Shown: one piece after another, positions 1 to 7,416 of the stretch | Layout: each line of letters opens with the position of its first letter | Numbering within the stretch: position 1 is the stretch's first letter | Assembly: GCA_014730295.1 (NCBI GenBank) | Contig: WJIN01000500.1 | Location: 1-17,910, forward strand | Source of the DNA: Promethearchaeota archaeon | GTDB taxonomy: Archaea; Asgardarchaeota; Lokiarchaeia; Sigynarchaeales; SOKP01 | Reading direction: 5' to 3' | Length of the DNA stretch: 17,910 bases | Program-made: the position numbers and the translations under genes | Notes under the pieces: generated by a model | Database searches by the model: none | Told to the model about the DNA's origin: nothing | Seen by the model: the letters and a program-made list of their open reading frames with translations, nothing else

Positions 1-597
1 ATCACCATATACGACATAGTCCTCCCGCTCAATTTCTTTGAGCATTTTTTCCTCGGCCTGTCTAGGAGTTAGCCCGGCGTAGTCCGCAGGGTTGCTGTCA
101 TAGAGAAACTCTCCGGGCCGTCTTATGTCCGCAAAATCGTAACTAGTTTGGATATAGTCATAGATTTCTTCGGAAGTTTCATCGCCCCGCCTGTCGATCC
201 GCCACTCTCCATTTTCGTTATAATAATCGCACTCCTCTGTGATCATATCCGCCAACTCGTCGTTAGACAACTGTTCGATAGAATCGCCGCTAATGTCACT
301 CGGAACGGTAATTTGGATTACTCGCCCGTACCGCACATGCGGCGGTGGTCCGCCTTCGACGGATCCGCTCCAATCCCAAGCTGCCGTGTAGTTTTTAGGG
401 TTGATCTCAAGATATGCCTCCTGAGGCCGAATTTTTCCGTCGTAATGATGCCACAGCGGCGCTTTGCCTTTCGGCCAAGTAAAAGTGATTTTTCCGATTT
501 TTTTAGTAATATCTTGCCCTTCTTTAAGCCGACTTTTCCTTGAAAAAGATTCTCTCTTTCGTCTAGAAGGTCTTCGTTTTAAAGAAGATTCTCCAAA
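1..597 (-). repeat. Tandem module unit 2 (partial at window edge)
   Basis: Second copy of the module, cut by the window edge after 199 codons. The offset to unit 1 is 675 bp at the linker edge and 684 bp at the other edge, so the diverged core differs in length by three codons and the frame is kept. Whether further units follow cannot be seen. Confidence 0.88.
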
Positions 598-1932
598 TAC
601 TCGATCTGAGCCGAGCATGCTTTTGCCGACCAGCTTCCCGTCAATGAGAAAGTCACCCCATTCTCTCTCAATAGCGTCTTCAAGATCACCATATACGACA
701 TAGTCCTCCCGCTCAATTTCTTTGAGCATTTTTTCCTCGGCCTGTCTAGGAGTTAGCCCGGCGTAGTCCGCGGGGTTGCTGTCATGGAGAAAATCCTCCG
801 GCTCGATGATTGGTACATTCTCATAGTGTTTCTGTATTTCGTCGTATATAGCCTGATGAGTATAGCGACCATTTCCGTCTCGACGCCATTTTTCATGCTT
901 GTTCCAATAATCGCACTCGTCTGCGATCATTGGAGCGAGCTTCTTAGACAAAAACTCGATTGAATGTCCGGCAATATCCCCCGGCACTGGAAACCCAAGC
1001 ACATCGCTCCTCAACATAGCGGCGGGCGTACCACTACCAATAGCGGTGTCCCAGTCAGCCGTGTAGTCCTCCGGATCGACTGCCAGATATGCCTCCTGGG
1101 GCTGAATTTGTCCGTCATACCACTGCCACAGCGGGATCTTGCCTTTCGGCCAAGTAAAAGTGATTTCTCCGATTTTTTTAGTAATATCTTGCCCTTCTTT
1201 AAGCCGACTTTTCCTTGAAAAAGATTCTCTCTTTCGTCTAGAAGGTCTTCGTTTTAAAGAAGATTCTCCAAAAGGATCTTCCCTATAATCACTACTAAAA
1301 ATATCATCTTCTTCATCTTCGTATTCATCACCATATAAAATATCTTCTTCATCATACGAATAATCATCTTGGGCTTTCATGCAGGACCTTTCATCGATCA
1401 TGTAATCATCATCCTCTTCATCGTAACCTTTAAACATTTCCCTCTTTCTTCGCACAGCTCTTCGATTTAGAAAAGATTCTTTCTTTTTCTTTTCAGTTTT
1501 AGCTTCTTCTTCATCGTCTTTCTTATCTGTCTTTTCTTCATCGTCTTTCTCATCGGCCTTTTCTTTATCAACTTCTTTCTTTTTCTTCGCTTCAAAATAA
1601 GCTGAAATAGATTCCCTTACAATTCGGCCAATAATCGCCTCTTCTTTCTTACCATCTTCTTTATCCTTCCCTTCATCGTCTTTCTCATCGGCCTTTTCTT
1701 CATCAGCTTCTTTCTTTTTCTTCGCTTCAGAAATAGTGAAAATAGCACCACGCTTAACAAGGCTATCATTAATCCTAGCACTTTTCTCAAGAACATGGGC
1801 TGCCCTAGAATTTTTAGCTTCTTTTAAAGTCATTCCTGCTAAAATAGTGATTATATCACCTTTTTCCAACATAATCTCAGCTTTATCCGTACTAAGATAA
1901 ACCTTCTTTTCCAAAAGAATTTTTTTATTCAT
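1..1932 (-). CDS. Modular head-associated (scaffold/internal-head-like?) protein, C-terminus beyond window
   Basis: The frame is open for 644 codons from ATG at 1932 to the left edge without any stop, so the gene is 3'-truncated by the window. AAGGAGA lies about 10 nt upstream of the ATG. Residues 1-68 form a small ordinary-looking segment; residues 69-220 are very rich in Lys, Glu and Asp. From residue 221 come tandem modules of about 225 residues (221-445, and 446 to at least 644). Each starts with an Arg/Lys-rich linker (ESSLKRRPSRRKRESF), then a domain containing ITFTWPKGK and ending near DSNPADYAGLTPRQAEEKML. A degenerate linker copy sits at residues 152-167. I do not recognise the module domain. 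The gene starts 15 nt behind the prohead protease gene, where T4-like phages carry scaffold and capsid genes, so a head-core or internal-head role is inferred. The modules are GC-richer than their surroundings, suggesting acquisition. Confidence 0.85.
   Translation of the reverse strand, partial: MNKKILLEKKVYLSTDKAEIMLEKGDIITILAGMTLKEAKNSRAAHVLEKSARINDSLVKRGAIFTISEAKKKKEADEEKADEKDDEGKDKEDGKKEEAIIGRIVRESISAYFEAKKKKEVDKEKADEKDDEEKTDKKDDEEEAKTEKKKKESFLNRRAVRRKREMFKGYDEEDDDYMIDERSCMKAQDDYSYDEEDILYGDEYEDEEDDIFSSDYREDPFGESSLKRRPSRRKRESFSRKSRLKEGQDITKKIGEITFTWPKGKIPLWQWYDGQIQPQEAYLAVDPEDYTADWDTAIGSGTPAAMLRSDVLGFPVPGDIAGHSIEFLSKKLAPMIADECDYWNKHEKWRRDGNGRYTHQAIYDEIQKHYENVPIIEPEDFLHDSNPADYAGLTPRQAEEKMLKEIEREDYVVYGDLEDAIEREWGDFLIDGKLVGKSMLGSDRVFGESSLKRRPSRRKRESFSRKSRLKEGQDITKKIGKITFTWPKGKAPLWHHYDGKIRPQEAYLEINPKNYTAAWDWSGSVEGGPPPHVRYGRVIQITVPSDISGDSIEQLSNDELADMITEECDYYNENGEWRIDRRGDETSEEIYDYIQTSYDFADIRRPGEFLYDSNPADYAGLTPRQAEEKMLKEIEREDYVVYGD
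598..1272 (-). repeat. Tandem module unit 1 (675 bp, in frame)
   Basis: First complete 225-codon module of the modular gene. Its linker-encoding edge (1139-1272) matches 464-597 of the next unit with a single difference in 134 nt. Its other conserved edge (685-792) matches 1-108 with two differences in 108 nt. The part between (793-1138) is clearly diverged from 109-463 at both DNA and protein level, although the encoded domains still align (shared DECDY, PQEAYL and SNPADYAGL). Confidence 0.9.
1537..1593 (-). repeat. 57-bp in-frame direct repeat, copy 2 (charged region)
   Basis: Second copy of the charged-region repeat, encoding residues 114-132 of the modular gene. It differs from the copy at 1672-1728 at two positions, changing Ala to Val and Glu to Lys in the product. 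Confidence 0.85.
1672..1728 (-). repeat. 57-bp in-frame direct repeat, copy 1 (charged region)
   Basis: This 57-nt stretch encodes residues 69-87 of the modular gene (EAKKKKEADEEKADEKDDE). It recurs at 1537-1593 with two nucleotide differences and a period of 135 nt (45 codons). It is a recent-looking internal duplication inside the Lys/Glu/Asp-rich region. Confidence 0.85.
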
Positions 1933-1947
1933 TTGTTTTTGTTCTCC

Positions 1948-3519
1948 TTAAAATATTTCTTCAGTTTTATCAAGTTGCGTAGCTGTAAAGTCATAAGACT
2001 TACCAGTACTACTTTCATTAAATTTTTTCCATTCTTTGTCTATTTCATCTTTTAATTTCATATAAGTTAATTGTGCTTGACTTAGAGTTTTACAAGAAAA
2101 AATCTCCTCTTTAATCTCTTTCGCTATTTCAGGATCATTATATTTAAGATCTTCATAATAACGTTTAATTTCATTTTTTTCTGTAAAATCTAAAGAAACT
2201 TCTTCCTCGTGTTTACGCCGCTTTCTCTCAATGATTAAATTACGTTTCTCTTGTAAAGCCGCTCGCCTTCTATCTTCTAGCATGGCTTTCTTCCTTCTTT
2301 CTTCCAAAGCAAGATTTCTTTTTTCTTTACGAATTTTATTTTCACGAATTCTAGTCTCAATTCTCGCAAGCTGTTTTTCAAGCATTCTTTTAGTTTTTCT
2401 TTCTAAAGTCAAGCTTTCTTCTAATTTTTCAATATCGGATAAAAGATTAGAAATCTGTTCTTCCAATTGACCGTATTCATCCGCAGTAAACATAGTATTT
2501 TTAGTAGCTTGTACCTCTTCATACAGTGTATCTACTTTCCGGCAATGTTTTTTAATATCATCCAAAAGACTTAAAGCACAATTATACTTTTTTTCAGTTC
2601 CCGTATAAGCTTCTTTTATTCTATAGTATCTTTCTTCAAAAGAAAGCTTATCTTCAGCAAGTTTATCAAAATCTTTACCTTTTTTAAAAGTATCTTCAAT
2701 GTGCTTAGTAAGGTTAGAAACCTCTTCTTCTATCTCTTCTTTCATGTCTAAAGCAAAATCAATATCTTCCCAATAAGTCAGCATTTCCTTTAAGTCGGCA
2801 AGCTTTTCACGGGAATCTTCTTTTTCCTTAATTTCCTCAAGAGAGTTCTTTAGCATCCGCACTAAGTTCTTCTCTTCTAGCTTTTTAAGCTTTTCTTCTT
2901 TTATTTTCATTCTAGATTCCTTTTCTTTAGATTCTTTTATGTCTTCTATCTTAACATCCAAAGAAGATCTAATTTCATCCTCTTTGGTCCCATAGACTTG
3001 ATAAGATGGATTTAAAACCCAATCAGCAGGTCTTTCAATTTCATAACTTTCAGGAATAACAGTCTTTTTATCTTTTTCTAAATCACCCCAACCTACTGTA
3101 GAAAGCCCTATTAAGCCACCAGCTTCAATCGCCTCTTTACAATGCATCCCCCATTGACCGAAAAGATAAGCATCTGCAAAAACAATTTTTTTACCTAAAT
3201 CATCCACACCGTACCGTAAATTATGCCAAACACAATAAATATCTTTTACGCTTCCCTCTTCTTCAGGATGATCACAAAGCCCAAAAGACCCTTCCCAGAC
3301 TTCTTTTTGATTGTTTAACACATTATCCCACAATTCCGAAGAGTAAAATCTTTCATTTAAATTTTCTTCATCCGGTATAGAAATAGGAAATGTATAAGCA
3401 CCTAAGCAAGTAAAGTCTTGTTCTCTATAACTAATTTTTTTATAGCTTTCGGTAATGGGTAACTTCTTAATTGCTTTAGCAGAAACCTTAAAAGACTCAA
3501 CTAATTTAATTTTTTCCAT
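1948..3519 (-). CDS. Prohead protease (T4 gp21-like) with long C-terminal coiled-coil scaffold-like region
   Basis: Likely the serine protease that matures the phage head. In the N-terminal third, His84 sits in a CDHPEEEG motif and Ser140 in GLIGLSTVGWGDL. These match the H...(G)(I/V)S(S/T).G.G pattern of T4 gp21-type prohead proteases. Residues from about 190 to 500 are almost entirely charged Lys/Glu/Arg-rich helix, predicted coiled coil, which the T4 protease lacks; this half could be the scaffold. I chose ATG at 3519 because AAGGAAA precedes it; a TTG one codon upstream (3522) is the alternative. It follows the portal gene by 48 nt and precedes the modular gene by 15 nt, giving the portal-protease-core order of T4-like head modules. 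Family assignment is confident; the scaffold role of the C-terminal half is inferred. Confidence 0.82.
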   Translation of the reverse strand: MEKIKLVESFKVSAKAIKKLPITESYKKISYREQDFTCLGAYTFPISIPDEENLNERFYSSELWDNVLNNQKEVWEGSFGLCDHPEEEGSVKDIYCVWHNLRYGVDDLGKKIVFADAYLFGQWGMHCKEAIEAGGLIGLSTVGWGDLEKDKKTVIPESYEIERPADWVLNPSYQVYGTKEDEIRSSLDVKIEDIKESKEKESRMKIKEEKLKKLEEKNLVRMLKNSLEEIKEKEDSREKLADLKEMLTYWEDIDFALDMKEEIEEEVSNLTKHIEDTFKKGKDFDKLAEDKLSFEERYYRIKEAYTGTEKKYNCALSLLDDIKKHCRKVDTLYEEVQATKNTMFTADEYGQLEEQISNLLSDIEKLEESLTLERKTKRMLEKQLARIETRIRENKIRKEKRNLALEERRKKAMLEDRRRAALQEKRNLIIERKRRKHEEEVSLDFTEKNEIKRYYEDLKYNDPEIAKEIKEEIFSCKTLSQAQLTYMKLKDEIDKEWKKFNESSTGKSYDFTATQLDKTEEIF

Positions 3520-3547
3520 CAAATTTCCTTTATTTTAACTTTCTAAA

Positions 3548-3555
3548 ATTATAGT
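3548..3555 (-). promoter_or_regulatory. Candidate -10-like element ACTATAAT before the protease gene
   Basis: The minus strand reads ATACTATAATTTTA here, about 28 nt upstream of the protease ATG. The same 14-mer occurs before the 75-aa gene (14222). No TTGACA-like -35 hexamer is found at normal spacing, so this may be a phage-type promoter or chance in AT-rich DNA. Confidence 0.3.
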
Positions 3556-3567
3556 ATATTGTAAGCC

Positions 3568-5334
3568 TTAACCTTCTATCTTATCTTTTTTTACAGAAAA
3601 AAGTTCATATAAAATATCATTTTCACTATTCTTCATATTAGAAGAAACAAAGTGTTTTTGATTATTTACCCCTTCATAAAAACCTTTTTTCCGTCTAGCT
3701 TTAAAATAAGCATCCCTAATAATAAAATCCCCGTTTTCATGTAAAAGTTTATTAGCACTTTCAGATAATTTTGTTTTAGTGGATACGTAAGGTCTTCCAT
3801 TTTCAGATAGACTTTCCACAGACGACTTAACCCAAGCCTCTACATCTTCAGGACTAAGAAAAGATAATTCCGAAAATACGCCAATAATAACTTCCGGAGG
3901 TAAACCCTCTCTAGTCCCTAAAGCGTTTTGAATATTACTAATAACATCACTAGCTAGTCTTAAAGTGTCTTGCTTAGCCCTAAGCCTGTCAGAAGAATCC
4001 TCTAATACTGGATAATTCATCATTAATTCAAACTCTGTATCTTTTCCCTCTAAATCCCCTGTTATATGCAAATGCAGCTTAACCTTTTCCGTCAATTGTT
4101 TCAAAAATGTAGACTGCAAGGCATAAACCGCCCTACCAAAAGGCTTGTACTGTTGCAATAGGGCTTGTCCGGAAGTACCAAAACTAGAACGATCTACAAT
4201 TAAATAACCTTTGGGAATCCTAGAACCCATGATATGATCATCTCTAAGTAATTCAATGTCTTTAATCGCATCGGAATTTATCCTATTTTCTTTAATTTCA
4301 AAGTCAATTAAGTTTTCAGGCAAATAATATCTTTGGCCTATGGCTGGGGTTTCCTTTGGGGTAGATTTATTTGATAAATTTTCAAACTCTATTTGTGCTT
4401 CTACTACTTTTTGCCACAAATCCATTTCAGTTAAATTTTCATCATTTTTAACTTTAACCAATTCTACAGGAAACTGCGCTATTCTAGCCAATTCCATCAA
4501 AGTTTTACTAGCTTCTAATTGTCTAAAAGGGGCTAACATGTTTAGTAATAAAGGCCTCCCATAAGGATAAAATTCAGAATCATCAGAGTTTAGCCTAAAA
4601 TGTAAAACATTCCAAGAAGGTAATAAAATACCTCCCTCAATTTCAAAAGCAAAAGTATACGGCCTAAAAAGATATGAAATTTGATTTTTTTCCTTAGACA
4701 AAGCTTTTTTATCTAATAATTGTTTAAAAGTTTCGGCACGGGAACCGCCTATAACATTAGTCGCGAATTGATTTACTTTCTTTTCTTTGATCCATTTGTT
4801 TAAGTTAAACTCAATCCTTTCCAGAACTGTAAAGACGTTTAAAGGCATGCAGTCAATAAATCCAAAATTATCATCTAAGGTTGTTACAAAAAAACTATCC
4901 CCAAATAAAACTAATTCACGGGCAATAGTTCTAAGCCTGTCCGCGTCAGTAAACCCCCAGGAGTCAAGCAAATCCATAATATAAGCTTCATTCTTTTTTG
5001 ATTTAGCTTTACAAGATATAACTTGATTTTGTGTATCAGCCTGTACAAACTCATCCGAATAAAGGTCCACAGCCATAGCAGTAACACTATCATTTTTTTG
5101 CATATAATCCAGGTCTTTATAACGATCAAAACGGTCTTGTAAAGAATTTCGGTCCTCATGGCATTCATTTAACCACCAATCCCAATACTTTTGAAGTTTA
5201 TCATCAAAAACTACCGACTCTTTTTTACCCGTACTTATACTTTGCCGCAAAGGCTGGATTAAAGGACTGTTATTTTTCGTTTTAATACTTATATTAAGCC
5301 AATCTAGTAATTTCTTATATATATTTTCTGCCAT
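3568..5334 (-). CDS. Portal protein (T4 gp20-like)
   Basis: Forms the dodecameric ring at the head vertex through which DNA is packaged and to which the neck binds. The 588-residue product is in the usual size range for T4-type portals. It reads as a portal throughout: an early DSVTAMAVDLYSDEF helix, an RTIARELVLFGDSFF segment, a wing region with the GRPLLLNMLAPFRQLEASKTL helix, then IPKGYLIVDRSSFG and a long FGRAVYALQSTFLKQL helix that would line the channel. ATG at 5334 follows a weak purine tract (AAGAG). The gene directly follows the NrdD-tail/thioredoxin gene (40-nt gap) and precedes the protease-scaffold gene. The assignment rests on overall pattern and gene order; a profile search would settle it. 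Confidence 0.85.
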   Translation of the reverse strand: MAENIYKKLLDWLNISIKTKNNSPLIQPLRQSISTGKKESVVFDDKLQKYWDWWLNECHEDRNSLQDRFDRYKDLDYMQKNDSVTAMAVDLYSDEFVQADTQNQVISCKAKSKKNEAYIMDLLDSWGFTDADRLRTIARELVLFGDSFFVTTLDDNFGFIDCMPLNVFTVLERIEFNLNKWIKEKKVNQFATNVIGGSRAETFKQLLDKKALSKEKNQISYLFRPYTFAFEIEGGILLPSWNVLHFRLNSDDSEFYPYGRPLLLNMLAPFRQLEASKTLMELARIAQFPVELVKVKNDENLTEMDLWQKVVEAQIEFENLSNKSTPKETPAIGQRYYLPENLIDFEIKENRINSDAIKDIELLRDDHIMGSRIPKGYLIVDRSSFGTSGQALLQQYKPFGRAVYALQSTFLKQLTEKVKLHLHITGDLEGKDTEFELMMNYPVLEDSSDRLRAKQDTLRLASDVISNIQNALGTREGLPPEVIIGVFSELSFLSPEDVEAWVKSSVESLSENGRPYVSTKTKLSESANKLLHENGDFIIRDAYFKARRKKGFYEGVNNQKHFVSSNMKNSENDILYELFSVKKDKIEG

Positions 5335-5374
5335 ATTTAACTCTTTTTTTTAACTTATACTATTCTAGTAATTT

Positions 5375-5806
5375 TTAAGCGAAAAGCGTTTTAAGGCTAT
5401 CAACATTATAAGCCCTCTCTGCCTCATTATTATCTTCATCTAGAATTATTACCGTAGGTGTGGAGGACACGCCATATTTAACAGCTTTTTCCATTTCCTT
5501 AACAGCGTTAATATAAGTTTGCTTAATTCCTGCCTGCAAACCTTTCAGAAAATTAACTACAGGAACACAATTAGGGCATCTTTCCTGGGTAAAAATAAGA
5601 ATTTCCCCATAAACCCTTTCTTTTTTATTTTCTTTAGATACATTCAAATTATAGGATTTTCTCTGAGCGAACTCCGATTTTTTACCCACATTCCAGTTAT
5701 CAACTGCCCTATAATATCCGGTAATTCTAGAGTATACTTCACATTTACTTCCCTTAGTCAAACTTAAATTTTTTTCTAATTTTTTAATTTCTTCTTCTAC
5801 AGACAT
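5375..5806 (-). CDS. NrdD C-terminal glycyl-radical-like tail fused to thioredoxin domain
   Basis: Two parts are visible in 143 residues. Residues 22-52 read CEVYSRITGYY...WNVGKKSEFAQRKSY, matching the C-terminal end of class III (anaerobic) ribonucleotide reductases; Gly30 sits where the radical glycine lies (R-x-x-G-Y). Residues 66-143 are a thioredoxin/glutaredoxin-like domain with the redox motif CPNC at 77-80 and a cis-proline motif (SSTPT, Pro117). The catalytic barrel of the reductase and the upstream zinc cysteines are absent. The protein may be a split subunit or spare radical domain with its own electron donor, in the manner of GrcA/YfiD for pyruvate formate-lyase; this is inference. 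The start is supported by AAGGGG six nt upstream. Nearby thymidine kinase fits a nucleotide-supply role. Confidence 0.72.
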   Translation of the reverse strand: MSVEEEIKKLEKNLSLTKGSKCEVYSRITGYYRAVDNWNVGKKSEFAQRKSYNLNVSKENKKERVYGEILIFTQERCPNCVPVVNFLKGLQAGIKQTYINAVKEMEKAVKYGVSSTPTVIILDEDNNEAERAYNVDSLKTLFA

Positions 5807-5845
5807 TCCTATCCCCTTTATATTAATTTCAAATGATGAGACAAT

Positions 5846-6466
5846 TTAAAATTGATCAATTATATTTTTTATTTCTGCGGGAAGCTCGTAAATGTAAGGA
5901 GCCGCCCAAGATTTTTTCCAAGTTAAAGCCGTATGAAAACTACCAAACATATCAGTAACTTGCATAGCTATTTTAAAAAATCCACCATCATCATCTTCAA
6001 TTTTATGTATAATAACATCATCTTTTTCCACATTATCATTCCATTTCGTATATATCTCAATAGGAAGAATATCGTAAAAATAGTAGCTTGTGTTACTGCC
6101 TGTTTCATTATTATCCGGTTTTATGCCACTATCATCATACCTATAACGATACAAAGGAATTTCAGTAGGATAGTCTATAACGCAATCTATCACATCATTT
6201 TTAATTAAAGCGGGAGGGGCAAGCCAATTCCCGTATTTTTCATCCTTCTCTATTTTTATATGGGTAACCTGAACTTGATTACCCATTACAAATATTTGAT
6301 TATCAAAAAGCTTTCTTTTTATTTTTAATGACGCCTTTTCAAGTTTATTTCTAATCCCTGACATAAAAATATAGTTAAAGATAATTAAACAAAGCTTTTT
6401 TAGATAAAAATACATAAATACATCTTTAGAAAAAATTAAACGGTTTATTAAAAATTTAGCTTTCAT
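5846..6466 (-). CDS. Hypothetical protein, possible virion/neck component
   Basis: I do not recognise this 206-aa product. The ATG at 6466 overlaps the stop of the preceding phosphoesterase gene as ATGA, which suggests coupled translation. The first 34 residues are hydrophobic and aromatic and of low quality, and an internal Met at 6364 (MSGIRNKLEKASLKIK) looks more like a normal start, although no clear ribosome binding site precedes it. The body is rich in Tyr, Trp and Asp and looks like a compact beta-rich domain. Its place two genes before the portal is compatible with a head or neck protein, but this is only positional. Confidence 0.7.
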   Translation of the reverse strand: MKAKFLINRLIFSKDVFMYFYLKKLCLIIFNYIFMSGIRNKLEKASLKIKRKLFDNQIFVMGNQVQVTHIKIEKDEKYGNWLAPPALIKNDVIDCVIDYPTEIPLYRYRYDDSGIKPDNNETGSNTSYYFYDILPIEIYTKWNDNVEKDDVIIHKIEDDDGGFFKIAMQVTDMFGSFHTALTWKKSWAAPYIYELPAEIKNIIDQF

Positions 6467-7416
6467 TTCAAAACAGTTAAAATCTTTTCTCTAATTCCAT
6501 TACCTAATTTATTAGTTTCACTAAACTCCAAAAAAGATTTTTTAGTATCTTTAACCGCTTCCTTCAAATCCAAACCGCCACCCTGCAAAAAGCCGTCTTC
6601 CTCTTTATACGTAATTTTTCTTATATAATAACCTTTGTATTTTTCCCTAATTTCTTTTTCATATTTTCTAGAAGGCGCTCCGTCAATATCTAAAATAGGA
6701 AATTGAATAGAATCAATAACCGGCAAATTAGGGTAATTTACTGAAATATAATCAAGAAAATTAGGTAATGGTATAGAATCTAATTTCTTTGTAGCTAAGT
6801 CTACACTTAAAAGCCTATTCTCTTGCCCTTTTTCTGTAAACCTAGTTTTAGTGGGAGGACCTATATACCTTTCACTTTGAATATGAATATCCCCACCTAA
6901 CTTCTTGCCTTTTATCTGACTAATATCAATAAATTTACCAAACATCTGTTCAGTTTCATCCGGGAAATGATAAAAAACAAAATCATAAGAATCTTCATTG
7001 AAATCATTTTCATACATATCTTTCATGAGTCTATCATCTTCACTTGCCCGGTAGTAATGTGGAAGCCAAAGACAATTATTCCCTTCAACACTATTAACAA
7101 TAGGCGTATCAATTACTTCCACATTACCTAAATCTTTTAAAGGTTCTAGAAAATTACCAAATTGCTTAGATTTATCATGGTTTCCTGTTAGAATAAAAAT
7201 CTTTTTAAATTTCAAAGATTTTAAAATTGAAATGGCCTTTCGATTAACTAAACCTGTATGCTTTGATTTGTCCCCGAAATCACCCAATATTCCAAAATAA
7301 TTTCCAGAATTATTAAAGCTTTGCTTTGAAAGCCATTCAAAAAATCTAAGCTTAGCCGAATAAAAAGGCTCTACTTCCGTAAAATGCACATCAGCTGTTA
7401 AAATCAATTTAGCCAT
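6463..7416 (-). CDS. Metallophosphoesterase, SbcD/Mre11 (T4 gp47)-like
   Basis: A calcineurin-like phosphoesterase of 317 residues. Metal-binding motifs are in order: Asp9-x-His11, GDFGD at 45-49, GNHD at 78-81, a later His in YHFPDE near residue 150, and a GDIHIQ motif near 175 (usually GHxH, so one His is replaced). The long C-terminal extension and the LEFSETN-KLGNGIREKIL ending fit nuclease subunits of the Mre11/SbcD/gp47 type, which with an SMC-like partner process DNA ends during recombination. No SbcC/gp46 partner is in the window. The ATG overlaps the thymidine kinase stop by 8 nt, with an AGAGGGG ribosome binding site inside the kinase gene. A stand-alone phosphodiesterase is the alternative. 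Confidence 0.75.
   Translation of the reverse strand: MAKLILTADVHFTEVEPFYSAKLRFFEWLSKQSFNNSGNYFGILGDFGDKSKHTGLVNRKAISILKSLKFKKIFILTGNHDKSKQFGNFLEPLKDLGNVEVIDTPIVNSVEGNNCLWLPHYYRASEDDRLMKDMYENDFNEDSYDFVFYHFPDETEQMFGKFIDISQIKGKKLGGDIHIQSERYIGPPTKTRFTEKGQENRLLSVDLATKKLDSIPLPNFLDYISVNYPNLPVIDSIQFPILDIDGAPSRKYEKEIREKYKGYYIRKITYKEEDGFLQGGGLDLKEAVKDTKKSFLEFSETNKLGNGIREKILTVLK

Noticed and set aside
1..792. Long terminal-repeat or transposon-end interpretation of the direct repeats
   Set aside because: The repeats stay in one reading frame as part of a tandem protein module; no transposase or target duplications are seen.
148..1218. Plus-strand open frames at 148-543, 464-703 and 964-1218, two sharing the same C-terminus
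   Set aside because: They lie opposite the modular minus-strand gene, share sequence only because of the tandem repeat, have no ribosome binding sites, and their products look unnatural.
464..1272. Nuclear localisation signal in the Arg/Lys linker
   Set aside because: The genome is clearly bacteriophage-like; a basic DNA-binding or cleavage linker is a simpler reading.
2231..2470. Plus-strand frame opposite the coiled coil of the protease gene
   Set aside because: A complement of Lys/Glu-rich codons gives a Ser/Leu/Phe-rich shadow; no ribosome binding site.
4911..5168. 85-aa minus-strand frame in another frame within the portal gene
   Set aside because: Fully inside the portal gene, whose family pattern is clear; no ribosome binding site.
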